This document shows, piece after piece, positions 8,339-13,967 of a stretch of 16,618 bases of DNA. The stretch is taken from the NCBI GenBank assembly GCA_012512795.1, contig JAAZDL010000186.1, positions 1-16,618 of the forward strand, read 5' to 3'. Within the stretch, counting starts at the first letter, position 1. The number at the start of each line of letters is the position of its first letter. The translations under genes were made by a program, and so were the position numbers. The notes under the pieces were generated by a model, which worked only from the letters and a program-made list of their open reading frames with translations, made no database searches and was not told the DNA's origin. This stretch comes from Mycoplasmatota bacterium. Lineage in GTDB: Bacteria; Bacillota_I; Bacilli_A; RF39; UBA660.

Positions 8339-8449
8339 ATCGGAAATTCATCGGAAATTCATCGGATTTTCATCGGATTTTCATCGGATTTTCATCGGAT
8401 TTCCGTCGGATTTTCATCGGATTTTCGTCGGATTTTCGTCGGAAAATTT
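8329..8449 (+). repeat. Right phased array: ten clear (eleven total) 11-bp TCGGA-type repeats
   Basis: Clear units start at 8340, 8351, 8362, 8373, 8384, 8395, 8406, 8417, 8428 and 8439, all exactly 11 bases apart. A degenerate unit TCTGATTCCCA lies at 8329. Consensus TCGGATTTTCA; variation is confined to the 3' half (AAATTCA, TTTCCG, TTTTCG). The last unit is again 38 bases before a TATAAT (8477). There are no spacers, so it is not CRISPR. It is likely a tandem protein-binding site: operator, or a ParR/iteron-type site as the alternative. Confidence 0.93.
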
Positions 8450-8467
8450 AAGTAACACAAACCTCTT

Positions 8468-8492
8468 GTCAAGTGCTATAATGTGATAAAGT
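8468..8492 (+). promoter_or_regulatory. Array-associated extended -10 promoter (transfer-module side)
   Basis: TG at 8474-8475, TATAAT at 8477-8482, predicted start near 8489, no good -35 (AACACA/TAACAC). With the last array unit, the block 8439-8492 matches 3744-3797 at 49 of 54 positions; the differences fall in 8461-8467. It probably drives the leader region and the regulator gene downstream. Confidence 0.7.
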
Positions 8493-8503
8493 AACAAAAT
8501 TGT

Positions 8504-8533
8504 AAGTATTTTGAGATAAAAATACTTCTTTTT
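8504..8533 (+). terminator. Early terminator after the right array promoter
   Basis: Perfect stem AAGTATTTT (8504-8512) with AAAATACTT (8519-8527), 6-base loop, then C and five T. It begins about 15 bases after the predicted start, so the default product would be an RNA of roughly 45 nt. Confidence 0.75.
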
Positions 8534-8542
8534 ATTTACTTT

Positions 8543-8602
8543 TGCTATAAAATACTTGCTTTTCACATTAATTTCCATTATTATATAAAACAATTTATAG
8601 CA
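8543..8602 (+). promoter_or_regulatory. Second promoter with flanking inverted repeat
   Basis: TTTCAC (8561-8566), 17-base spacer and TATAAA (8584-8589) form a plausible promoter for the 39-residue leader ORF and the genes after it. It is enclosed by a 9-base inverted repeat, TGCTATAAA (8543-8551) and TTTATAGCA (8594-8602), which could be an operator for a dimeric repressor. The left arm itself contains a TGC-TATAAA extended -10. Confidence 0.45.
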
Positions 8603-8640
8603 GTACCTTGTTGTAGAACGATTACATAAGGGGGAATCAT

Positions 8641-8760
8641 ATGATAAAATCGAGATCGCGTTCACTGTTTAAATTAAGAAAAAAACCAACGGTGCTTTTT
8701 TGTCCCCTAAAATCGAAAATTACAGCAAATAATTTAACTAAAAGAGACTATTATCGATAA
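8641..8760 (+). CDS. Small basic peptide (39 aa), candidate leader peptide
   Basis: ORF with a very strong ribosome site (AAGGGGG at 8627-8633) and ideal spacing to ATG 8641. The product is strongly basic (starts MIKSRSRSLFKLRKKPTVLF) with one Cys and no membrane segment. Its stop codon (8758-8760) lies in the loop of the terminator at 8741-8780. A translating ribosome reaching the stop would cover the 5' arm and could block the hairpin. This looks like a leader-peptide attenuator for the regulator gene, though a bona fide small DNA-binding or toxic peptide is possible. Confidence 0.5.
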   Translation: MIKSRSRSLFKLRKKPTVLFCPLKSKITANNLTKRDYYR

Positions 8761-8780
8761 GATGAGTAGCCTCTTTTTTT
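8741..8780 (+). terminator. Attenuator/terminator overlapping the leader ORF stop
   Basis: Stem AAAGAG (8741-8746) with CTCTTT (8771-8776), one A-C mismatch, then CTA/TAG, followed by T to 8780. The loop holds the palindrome TTATCGATAA and the leader stop codon. It lies directly upstream of the ribosome site of the regulator gene at 8802. Confidence 0.7.
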
Positions 8781-8801
8781 GTACCACAAGGGAGGGATTT
8801 T

Positions 8802-9251
8802 ATGAATAACAGATTACTAGATGCAACTCTAATAAGCATGTATGACTATCCTAAAATGGGCAAGGAGGTAAGAAAAATTTTCAGTACTTTGAGTTTAATG
8901 CGGATTAAATATGAAAATGTTTCTTTACCAGCAATAACGCCTACATATGAAATAAAGTATAGTGCACCAACTAAAAATACTAATTCTAAAGTCGAAGATT
9001 ATGTTATAAAGAAAATATCAAAGGAAGAAGATCTAAATAAATATATAGATAAAATAGTATCTGCGATGAAAAAACTAAACAAGGAAGAGATGATTGTTTT
9101 TTCAGAAACTTTTATTAATGAACTAGATGATGATAGTATAGGTATGAAATTGGCTGCTTGTAGAGACATGGTTTTGAGAACAAGAAAAAGTGCAGTCATA
9201 AAATTTTTAAGTTCCCTAGGTGAAGACGAAAGATTCATAGTTAATAACTAG
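8802..9251 (+). CDS. ArpU-like transcriptional regulator candidate
   Basis: A 149-residue soluble protein. The C-terminal half (about 85-140: KKLNKEEMIVFSETFINEL, then DDDSIGMKLAACRDMVLRTR, then KSAVIKFLSSL) has the helix spacing of the ArpU/sigma region 4-like phage late-gene activators, with a candidate helix-turn-helix at about 110-135. The N-terminal part is not recognised. GGGAGGG at 8790-8796 sets the start. It is the first full gene behind the right phased-repeat promoter, a usual place for an autoregulated activator, and could be the protein that binds the arrays (inference). The ArpU link rests on pattern only; a structural protein is possible. Confidence 0.45.
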   Translation: MNNRLLDATLISMYDYPKMGKEVRKIFSTLSLMRIKYENVSLPAITPTYEIKYSAPTKNTNSKVEDYVIKKISKEEDLNKYIDKIVSAMKKLNKEEMIVFSETFINELDDDSIGMKLAACRDMVLRTRKSAVIKFLSSLGEDERFIVNN

Positions 9252-9262
9252 AATCTTTTTTT
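9231..9262 (+). terminator. Terminator overlapping the regulator gene stop
   Basis: AGATTC (9231-9236) with GAATCT (9251-9256), extended by TAGTT/AACTA inside (one bulged A), then seven T. The 5' arm is inside the last codons of the regulator and the stop lies in the hairpin. Confidence 0.8.
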
Positions 9263-9314
9263 ATGAGTTTATAGCGATCTCATTGTCAAAAAACTAAGGA
9301 AAGGAGGAATAAGT

Positions 9315-9452
9315 ATGTCAGAGAATACAAATACATTGTTCTGGGTAATTACTGGAGCTGTTATTGTAGTTGGAGTATTTACTTTAATTCAAGGAAATAT
9401 AACTGATGCTATAACAGGAATATTTGACCACTTTAACAACATGTTCAACTAG
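9315..9452 (+). CDS. Tiny membrane protein (45 aa), possible pilin-like subunit
   Basis: Short ORF with a strong AAGGAGGA (9301-9308) before ATG 9315. MSENTNTLF is followed by a hydrophobic segment (about 8-25, WVITGAVIVVGVFTLI), then an amphipathic tail with NITDAITGIFDHF. The layout (short polar head, hydrophobic helix, amphipathic tail) resembles Flp/TadA-system pilins and other small secretion subunits. The neighbourhood holds a VirB11/CpaF ATPase, which fits. The stop runs straight into the ribosome site of the next gene. The pilin role is inference. Confidence 0.65.
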   Translation: MSENTNTLFWVITGAVIVVGVFTLIQGNITDAITGIFDHFNNMFN

Positions 9453-9468
9453 GAAGGAGAGAGTTAAT

Positions 9469-9708
9469 TTGCAAGATATTTTAGGAAGTGTACTTGCATT
9501 AATAAATGATGCAATGACTTATGTACGCCTGTTTGTAATTGGAGCAACAGGTTTTTTTGTTGCAAAAGATTATGCTTTAAAAATGACAAGTACCGAAGAC
9601 AATTTAAAAGCTAGTTATGATAGGAAAATAAGAACAACTATCATAGCTGGAGTATCAGCCCTCTTATCAGTTCAATTTGTAAATTGGATTCTTGAATATT
9701 TTAAATGA
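9469..9708 (+). CDS. Small two-helix membrane protein (79 aa), VirB2/TrbC-like in layout
   Basis: TTG start at 9469, chosen because GGAAGGAGAG lies at 9452-9461; the frame stays open upstream but has no ribosome site there. Two hydrophobic segments (about 18-37, VRLFVIGATGFFVAK, and 54-75, TTIIAGVSALLSVQFVNWIL) are separated by a charged loop (STEDNLKASYDRKIR). Size and two-helix layout match VirB2/TrbC-type pilins and small inner-membrane subunits of type IV secretion. Unlike VirB2 it has no obvious cleaved signal. Function is inferred from shape and neighbours only. Confidence 0.65.
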   Translation: MQDILGSVLALINDAMTYVRLFVIGATGFFVAKDYALKMTSTEDNLKASYDRKIRTTIIAGVSALLSVQFVNWILEYFK

Positions 9709-9709
9709 T

Positions 9710-9976
9710 ATGAATGATAAAAGAAAAATAGCTAAAAGAATAATCGATTTTGGCTTTGAATATGGTCTTTTTTCAGAAGATGAAAATTATAAAAAATTAG
9801 TTGATAAAGTTGAACAAGAATTAGAAGATATATACTTTCTTGAAAATTTAAATACAGTTATTGAAGATAAGATAAGTTTAAATAAAAAATATATTAACAA
9901 AAATAAGGAACTGCATAAATTAAAAGATAGTATATTAGAAGAAATTAGAGGGCTAGAAAGGGAACAAGAATGTTAG
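9710..9976 (+). CDS. Hypothetical helical protein (about 88 aa)
   Basis: A highly charged protein, mostly helix, with a coiled-coil tendency in both halves (KLVDKVEQELEDIYFLENL and NKELHKLKDSILEEIRGLER). It has no membrane segment. There is no clear ribosome site; ATG 9710 sits one base after the stop of the previous gene, so translation is probably coupled. TTG 9692 would extend it by six residues. It overlaps the next gene by 7 bases. No family recognised. Confidence 0.65.
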   Translation: MNDKRKIAKRIIDFGFEYGLFSEDENYKKLVDKVEQELEDIYFLENLNTVIEDKISLNKKYINKNKELHKLKDSILEEIRGLEREQEC

Positions 9977-10596
9977 ATAAAAATGAAATAGCACACAAAC
10001 TAAATGAATATTTTAAAGAGTTTGATCCATATAATTATCGTGATTCTGTTTCTACTAAACTGGATGAAGAAGAAGTTTTATTAGAATTGGAAAATTGTTT
10101 GACTGATGTAAGCGAAGTTGAAGAATTTAAAAAACAATTAAAGCTATATAAAGAAGAAAATCCAGATAAAGATGAAATGACAGAGTTAGATAAATTAATA
10201 AAAACTTTAGATGAATATTTAGAAAAAAACAAAATAACTATTCTTAATGTAGAACCATATAAAGAACCAACTGAAAAAGAAATAATCAACGATCTAAAAG
10301 CAATGCAAAGAGAAGTAGATGGATTAATTGAAATAGTCGATATAGATCCTAATATTAGTATTGTTTGTAACGAAGAAGGGAAAATCATGAATTTACCTTT
10401 TAATAGATTGATTGAGAATGACATAATAGCAGGTTCTTTTTTTGTAGTTTCATTTGATGAAGAAGGAAATGCAAAAAGTTTGAATAAAGAAGAAATAGAA
10501 AAATATAAAGAAAAATTTGATAAGAGAAATATAGCTGAAATGGAAAATAAAATAGCAGCTATAAGTTTGGGAATAGGAGGAAATAAATTATGTTAA
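9970..10596 (+). CDS. DUF3846-domain protein
   Basis: 208 residues. The second half (about 93-180) shows the DUF3846 pattern: NVEPYKEPTEKEIINDLKAM, then VDGLIEIVDID, SIVCNEEGKIMNLPFNR and DIIAGSFFVVSFDEEG. This domain is common on conjugative elements and phages of Firmicutes, with no established function. The first roughly 90 residues are acidic and helical and not recognised. AAAGGGA precedes ATG 9970. It overlaps its neighbours on both sides (7 bases each), forming a coupled string with the SSB. Confidence 0.8.
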   Translation: MLDKNEIAHKLNEYFKEFDPYNYRDSVSTKLDEEEVLLELENCLTDVSEVEEFKKQLKLYKEENPDKDEMTELDKLIKTLDEYLEKNKITILNVEPYKEPTEKEIINDLKAMQREVDGLIEIVDIDPNISIVCNEEGKIMNLPFNRLIENDIIAGSFFVVSFDEEGNAKSLNKEEIEKYKEKFDKRNIAEMENKIAAISLGIGGNKLC

Positions 10597-10961
10597 ACCA
10601 AACAGTAATAGTAGGAAGATTAGTAGAAGATCCAGAAGTTAAAGAATTAGAGAATGGGAAAAAAGTAGCTAATATTACATTGGCAGTACCAAGAAGTTAT
10701 AGAAATGAAGATGGTGACTATGACACTGATTTTTTAAGCTGTACTTTATGGTCAGGAATAGCAGAGAATACAGCAGAATATTGTAAAAAAGGTGATTTGC
10801 TTGGCGTGAAAGGAAGAATTCAAAGTAGAGTTATAGAAGATGGCGAAAATAAAAATACAGTAATGGATATAGTAGCGGAAAAAGTTACTTTCTTATCTTC
10901 TAAAGTAAAACAAGATGATATAAAGAAAACAGAAGATGTTGAAAGTGATATTAAAATTTAG
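10590..10961 (+). CDS. ssb: Single-stranded DNA-binding protein (element-encoded)
   Basis: A 123-residue SSB with a single OB fold: MLNQTVIVGRLVEDPEVKE, KKVANITLAVPR, DFLSCTLWSGIAEN, KKGDLLGVKGRIQSR and MDIVAEKVTFLSSK are the usual SSB strands in order. It would coat single-stranded DNA, for example transferred or replicating element DNA. The tail is short and ends EDVESDIKI, lacking the DDIPF-type tip that host SSBs use to recruit partners. AGGAGG (10575-10580) precedes ATG 10590. Confidence 0.93.
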   Translation: MLNQTVIVGRLVEDPEVKELENGKKVANITLAVPRSYRNEDGDYDTDFLSCTLWSGIAENTAEYCKKGDLLGVKGRIQSRVIEDGENKNTVMDIVAEKVTFLSSKVKQDDIKKTEDVESDIKI

Positions 10962-10965
10962 CAGT

Positions 10966-10995
10966 TTGATTTTACAAATTAAAAAGTGCTATAAT
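10966..10995 (+). promoter_or_regulatory. Promoter upstream of the secreted-protein genes
   Basis: TTGATT (10966-10971), 18-base spacer and TGC-TATAAT (10990-10995). The 13-base core AAGTGCTATAATG is shared with both array promoters, but here a -35 is present and there is no repeat array. Transcription would start near 11002. Confidence 0.65.
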
Positions 10996-11017
10996 GGCGA
11001 TAATTAAGAGGTGGGAA

Positions 11018-11725
11018 ATGAAAAAGATATTTATTATAGTAGGTTTGTTTCTATTTTTCCCGATAAACGCATTCGCCTCAGAATGCACTCAGGAAATGAT
11101 AGATTCTTATTTGCCTCAAGCCAATCAAGTAAGTTTGACCTATCAAGTAACAACAAATCCAGATACATATATGATTTATGTGAATGGACTAACCTCTGGA
11201 ATTTCATTTAATGGAATAAATGGAGTATCTTTTGATAATGGATTTTATGCGTATGCTCAAGCTGGAGAAACATTTACGATCAGTATTAGAATATCGGATG
11301 GAAGTGTTTGTGCGCTACAAGAAATCAAAAAAACATCAGTTAAATTACCAAGTGCTCCAGCAGGAAATGAACCAGACAGTGATCCTGTTGAGAACAATGA
11401 AGAAAAGACAGAAGAAGAACCTAAGGAAACATCAAACGATAGACCTAAAACTGAGACGTCACCAACAACTAAACCACCCGTTACAAATAATCCGGAAATA
11501 ATTGATAATTCTGAAAATGAAGAGTTAGAGTATATAGAAGAGGAAGAAGAAGTGATTTTGGAAGATCAAGTAGAAGATATTGATTTAGATAAAGATTCAG
11601 AAAAGCAAAAAATTGCAGAAGAAATTTCTGATGTAAAAAAGATACCATATTTAATTTTAATTCCTATAATCAGTATAATAGGATCTATAACATTTATAAT
11701 TTATAAACGAAGGAAACTGGAATAG
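11018..11725 (+). CDS. Secreted, membrane-anchored surface protein (235 aa)
   Basis: The start is placed at ATG 11018 because AGAGGTGGG lies just before it and the upstream ATG 10994 overlaps the -10 box. Signal peptide MKKIFIIVGLFLFFPINAFA with likely cleavage after AFA. The extracellular domain (about 21-115) has two Cys (SECTQ and SVCAL) that could form a disulfide. A Pro/Thr/Glu-rich acidic stalk follows (about 118-200), then a C-terminal membrane helix (YLILIPIISIIGSITFIIYK) with a KRRKLE stop-transfer tail. There is no LPXTG motif. It is probably a surface adhesin or an envelope-spanning part of the transfer machinery. No family recognised for the folded domain. Confidence 0.75.
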   Translation: MKKIFIIVGLFLFFPINAFASECTQEMIDSYLPQANQVSLTYQVTTNPDTYMIYVNGLTSGISFNGINGVSFDNGFYAYAQAGETFTISIRISDGSVCALQEIKKTSVKLPSAPAGNEPDSDPVENNEEKTEEEPKETSNDRPKTETSPTTKPPVTNNPEIIDNSENEELEYIEEEEEVILEDQVEDIDLDKDSEKQKIAEEISDVKKIPYLILIPIISIIGSITFIIYKRRKLE

Positions 11726-11736
11726 TTTCTTTTTTT
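11713..11736 (+). terminator. Terminator overlapping the surface-protein stop
   Basis: GAAACT (11713-11718) with AGTTTC (11724-11729), loop GGAAT, then seven T. The stop codon TAG lies in the hairpin. It is immediately upstream of the ribosome site of the next gene. Confidence 0.75.
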
Positions 11737-11753
11737 ATGGAAGGAGGTGCTAC

Positions 11754-13562
11754 TTGAAATATAAAATCATTTTATTTACAACTTTGCTTTTGTTTTTATT
11801 ACTTCCAAAAGAAATTTATGCATCAGGTTATGTGAATGTTAGTCGTCAACAGTTTCCTTATGATGTTAATAATTATTATATAGAAAACGGATATATTGTT
11901 ATAAATGGTTGGGCTGTGACTAATAATGAGCAACAACTAACAAGTAATGCTACACATCAATATTCACTTACATTAACTAATTATAAAAATGGTCAAAGCA
12001 AAGAATATATAGCAACGTTAAAGTCCGCCAATAAAACTAATTTAATGAGAATGCAAACTACAAATCGTGTTTGTGGATATTACGAATTTGATGCTAGTTC
12101 ATTATCTTGTTATTACAATTTTGCTATGGCGGGGTTCGAATTTAGAATTCCACTTTCTGATTTAGAAGCGGATACCGAATATATGATTAATTTGAGAATT
12201 TGGCTCAAATTAGTTAATAGGAAATATCAAACAAGAATTTATACACCTGCTATTGATAAACATTATGAAGTTGATGGAATCAGATATTGGTTAAGAAGTG
12301 ATATGTCTCAAACGTATGCGACTGTTTATGGTGAGCCTGTTTTTGTTAGATCAGGTCCGGGAACGACATTTCCTATTCACAGAAGTTGGTTAACGTGTGC
12401 AACGAATACTTTATTCTGGTGGCAGTACCATACTTATAGAAACATACAAGGACTTTCTCAAACTAATCCGGGAGCTATAGATTCAGAGACTTGGGTAAAT
12501 ATGAAATTTGATCAAGGTATTTGTGTTGGAAATAGATCACGCGCTTTTAATGGTAATACTTATAATGGCTGGATAGCAGCCATTTATACAGATTTTACAG
12601 GGATTCCTGCGACTATACAGACAGCTAAAATAAGAAACAGTCAGATAGATGGAATAACATCTTATACAACTAGAAAGAACACACAAGCTACAATAAAAGT
12701 AGGTTTGAATAATCAGCAAAACCAAACAAATAATATAAAAGTTTATCACAATGGTCAGCTTGTATATAATCAGAATATAAGGTATATAGGAAAAAGAACT
12801 CAAACGATTAATTTCAATTTAAATGGTTCTGGAAACTTAAGGGTTGTAGTAACAGAACCTAATGGATTATTTAGAGAACTTAATGCTCCTATATATGTTT
12901 CGAGTGAGAGAGAGTACGTTATTGGTGGTAATTCAACTATTAATGATAGTACTCCTATAATGGTAAATGTATCCTCAACGGGATCAATTACAAATTACTA
13001 TGAAAGATATACAATTACTGTTCCGAATCCACATTTTAAAATTGTTGCAGGAAGAGGATTTGACTCATGGATACAATTAAATTATATAAGTGATACGCCA
13101 GAAATAATGTTAAATAGTGGTGTAGTTGTAAGTGGTTTTTTCCCGACATCTGAGCCTACTTTAGGATTAAATAAAACTAATGATTTCTGTTCAGTAAATT
13201 ATGATCTTACTACATCAAATCTTAATTCAAGGAGATTTTCTATTCCGGAAGTATATTTGAATAAATTAACAGGAGAAGTTTTTTGGGGAACAAATAATGA
13301 TAATCGATATATAAATGGATTTAGAAGATGGTATCCGCCAATAAATGATGACTTAGGAGAATATTCGTATTATTTAACATTAGATAATATCGGGATTAAT
13401 AATGTGAAAATTAGAGTTAATTTGAGATATACATTAGAAAAAACAATGTTTGGGAATAATGATAGTGAATATAAAATAATAAGAGTTAATATTCCGGACA
13501 ATTTATTAATAAGGCATAGGTTATCGTTTAAGATATCAGATTTGATTGAGAGGTTAAAATAA
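11754..13562 (+). CDS. Large secreted protein (602 aa) with an SH3b-like segment
   Basis: TTG start at 11754 behind AAGGAGG (11740-11747). Signal peptide MKYKIILFTTLLLFLLLPKEIYA, with no later membrane helix and no wall-anchor motif. The first roughly 160 mature residues are strand-rich (GYIVINGWAVTNNEQ, HQYSLTLTNYKNG). A bacterial-SH3-like stretch follows (about 195-285: YATVYGEPVFVRSGPGTTFP to NTYNGWIAAIY), which often binds cell wall. The second half looks like further beta-sandwich domains. It is likely a secreted envelope-binding protein, for example for attachment to a recipient wall (inference). No hydrolase motif is seen. Its stop shares one base with the next start (TAATG), so the two are coupled. 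Confidence 0.75.
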   Translation: MKYKIILFTTLLLFLLLPKEIYASGYVNVSRQQFPYDVNNYYIENGYIVINGWAVTNNEQQLTSNATHQYSLTLTNYKNGQSKEYIATLKSANKTNLMRMQTTNRVCGYYEFDASSLSCYYNFAMAGFEFRIPLSDLEADTEYMINLRIWLKLVNRKYQTRIYTPAIDKHYEVDGIRYWLRSDMSQTYATVYGEPVFVRSGPGTTFPIHRSWLTCATNTLFWWQYHTYRNIQGLSQTNPGAIDSETWVNMKFDQGICVGNRSRAFNGNTYNGWIAAIYTDFTGIPATIQTAKIRNSQIDGITSYTTRKNTQATIKVGLNNQQNQTNNIKVYHNGQLVYNQNIRYIGKRTQTINFNLNGSGNLRVVVTEPNGLFRELNAPIYVSSEREYVIGGNSTINDSTPIMVNVSSTGSITNYYERYTITVPNPHFKIVAGRGFDSWIQLNYISDTPEIMLNSGVVVSGFFPTSEPTLGLNKTNDFCSVNYDLTTSNLNSRRFSIPEVYLNKLTGEVFWGTNNDNRYINGFRRWYPPINDDLGEYSYYLTLDNIGINNVKIRVNLRYTLEKTMFGNNDSEYKIIRVNIPDNLLIRHRLSFKISDLIERLK

Positions 13563-13930
13563 TGAATTTTAGTTCTGTAATAAAAAGTATATTTCTAGCA
13601 ATGTTTGCATTAGTATTGGTTTTTGCTTTAAATTTAATTAGCTCTCAAAAATATATGAATAACTCAAATAATTTTGGTGTTAAAAACACAGTTAAAGAAT
13701 CATTAAATATAGGAGAATTAAGAGTTAGTGGAGTTGTTACTTTTGATGATGACATGTTAATTGAATCAACAGTAGCTAATTATATCAAAAATAACAATAT
13801 TACAGGAGATGTAGATTTTGAAATAGCTGTTAATAACAATACTGTAACTGTTAAAGTAATACAGAAGTCTGATTTGTTAGGAAATGCAGGTAATATTATA
13901 GATATATTTTCCTATGAGGTTAGAAAATAA
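13562..13930 (+). CDS. Small pilin/TadE-like membrane-anchored protein (122 aa)
   Basis: Short N-terminus MNFSSVIKSIF, one hydrophobic helix (about 9-27, SIFLAMFALVLVFALNLI), then a soluble domain rich in strands (LRVSGVVTFDDDML, VDFEIAVNNNTVTVKVIQK). The shape is that of TadE-like or minor-pilin proteins, which accompany CpaF/TadA ATPases. It lacks an obvious prepilin peptidase Gly/Ala-Phe-Glu site. Translation is coupled to the secreted protein through TAATG. No exact family assigned. Confidence 0.65.
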   Translation: MNFSSVIKSIFLAMFALVLVFALNLISSQKYMNNSNNFGVKNTVKESLNIGELRVSGVVTFDDDMLIESTVANYIKNNNITGDVDFEIAVNNNTVTVKVIQKSDLLGNAGNIIDIFSYEVRK

Positions 13931-13937
13931 TTTTTTT
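13905..13937 (+). terminator. Probable terminator overlapping the pilin-like gene stop
   Basis: TATTTTC (13905-13911) with GAAAATA (13923-13929), 11-base loop, then seven T. The stem is AT-rich, so it is weak. The stop codon lies at the end of the 3' arm. Confidence 0.5.
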
Positions 13938-13948
13938 GGTGATATAAT
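13920..13948 (+). promoter_or_regulatory. Promoter of the HEPN unit
   Basis: Perfect TATAAT at 13943-13948 with a weak TTAGAA 17 bases upstream (13920-13925). It would start transcription near 13955, giving a very short leader before ATG 13968. It is embedded directly after the upstream terminator. Confidence 0.5.
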
Positions 13949-13967
13949 TACCTTAGAGGTGAGTTAA

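Noticed and set aside
8340..8449. Repeat array looks CRISPR-like at first sight
   Set aside because: Units are 11 bp, directly adjacent, with no spacers and no cas genes nearby.
3678..8449. Arrays as terminal repeats of a transposon
   Set aside because: They are direct, not inverted, there is no transposase, and they sit at promoters with fixed spacing, which fits regulation better.
8414..8665. Minus-strand ORF across the right array and promoter
   Set aside because: It reads through tandem repeats, a promoter and terminators; the codon pattern follows the repeats and no ribosome site is seen.
8741..8780. T-box riboswitch upstream of the regulator gene
   Set aside because: No T-box consensus, specifier loop or Stem I pattern; the leader ORF and simple hairpin explain the region better.
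10035..10424. Minus-strand Ser-rich ORF opposite the DUF3846 gene
   Set aside because: Antisense shadow of Glu/Lys-rich coding sequence; the plus-strand frame has a recognised domain.
10994..11017. Upstream ATG for the surface-protein gene
   Set aside because: This ATG overlaps the -10 box TATAAT; ATG 11018 has a good ribosome site and opens a clean signal peptide.
11011..11501. Two plus-strand ORFs in other frames within the surface-protein gene
   Set aside because: They overlap a gene with a signal peptide, stalk and membrane helix, and have no ribosome sites.
12537..12803. Minus-strand ORF within the large secreted protein
   Set aside because: Antisense shadow with no start signal; the plus-strand gene is continuous.
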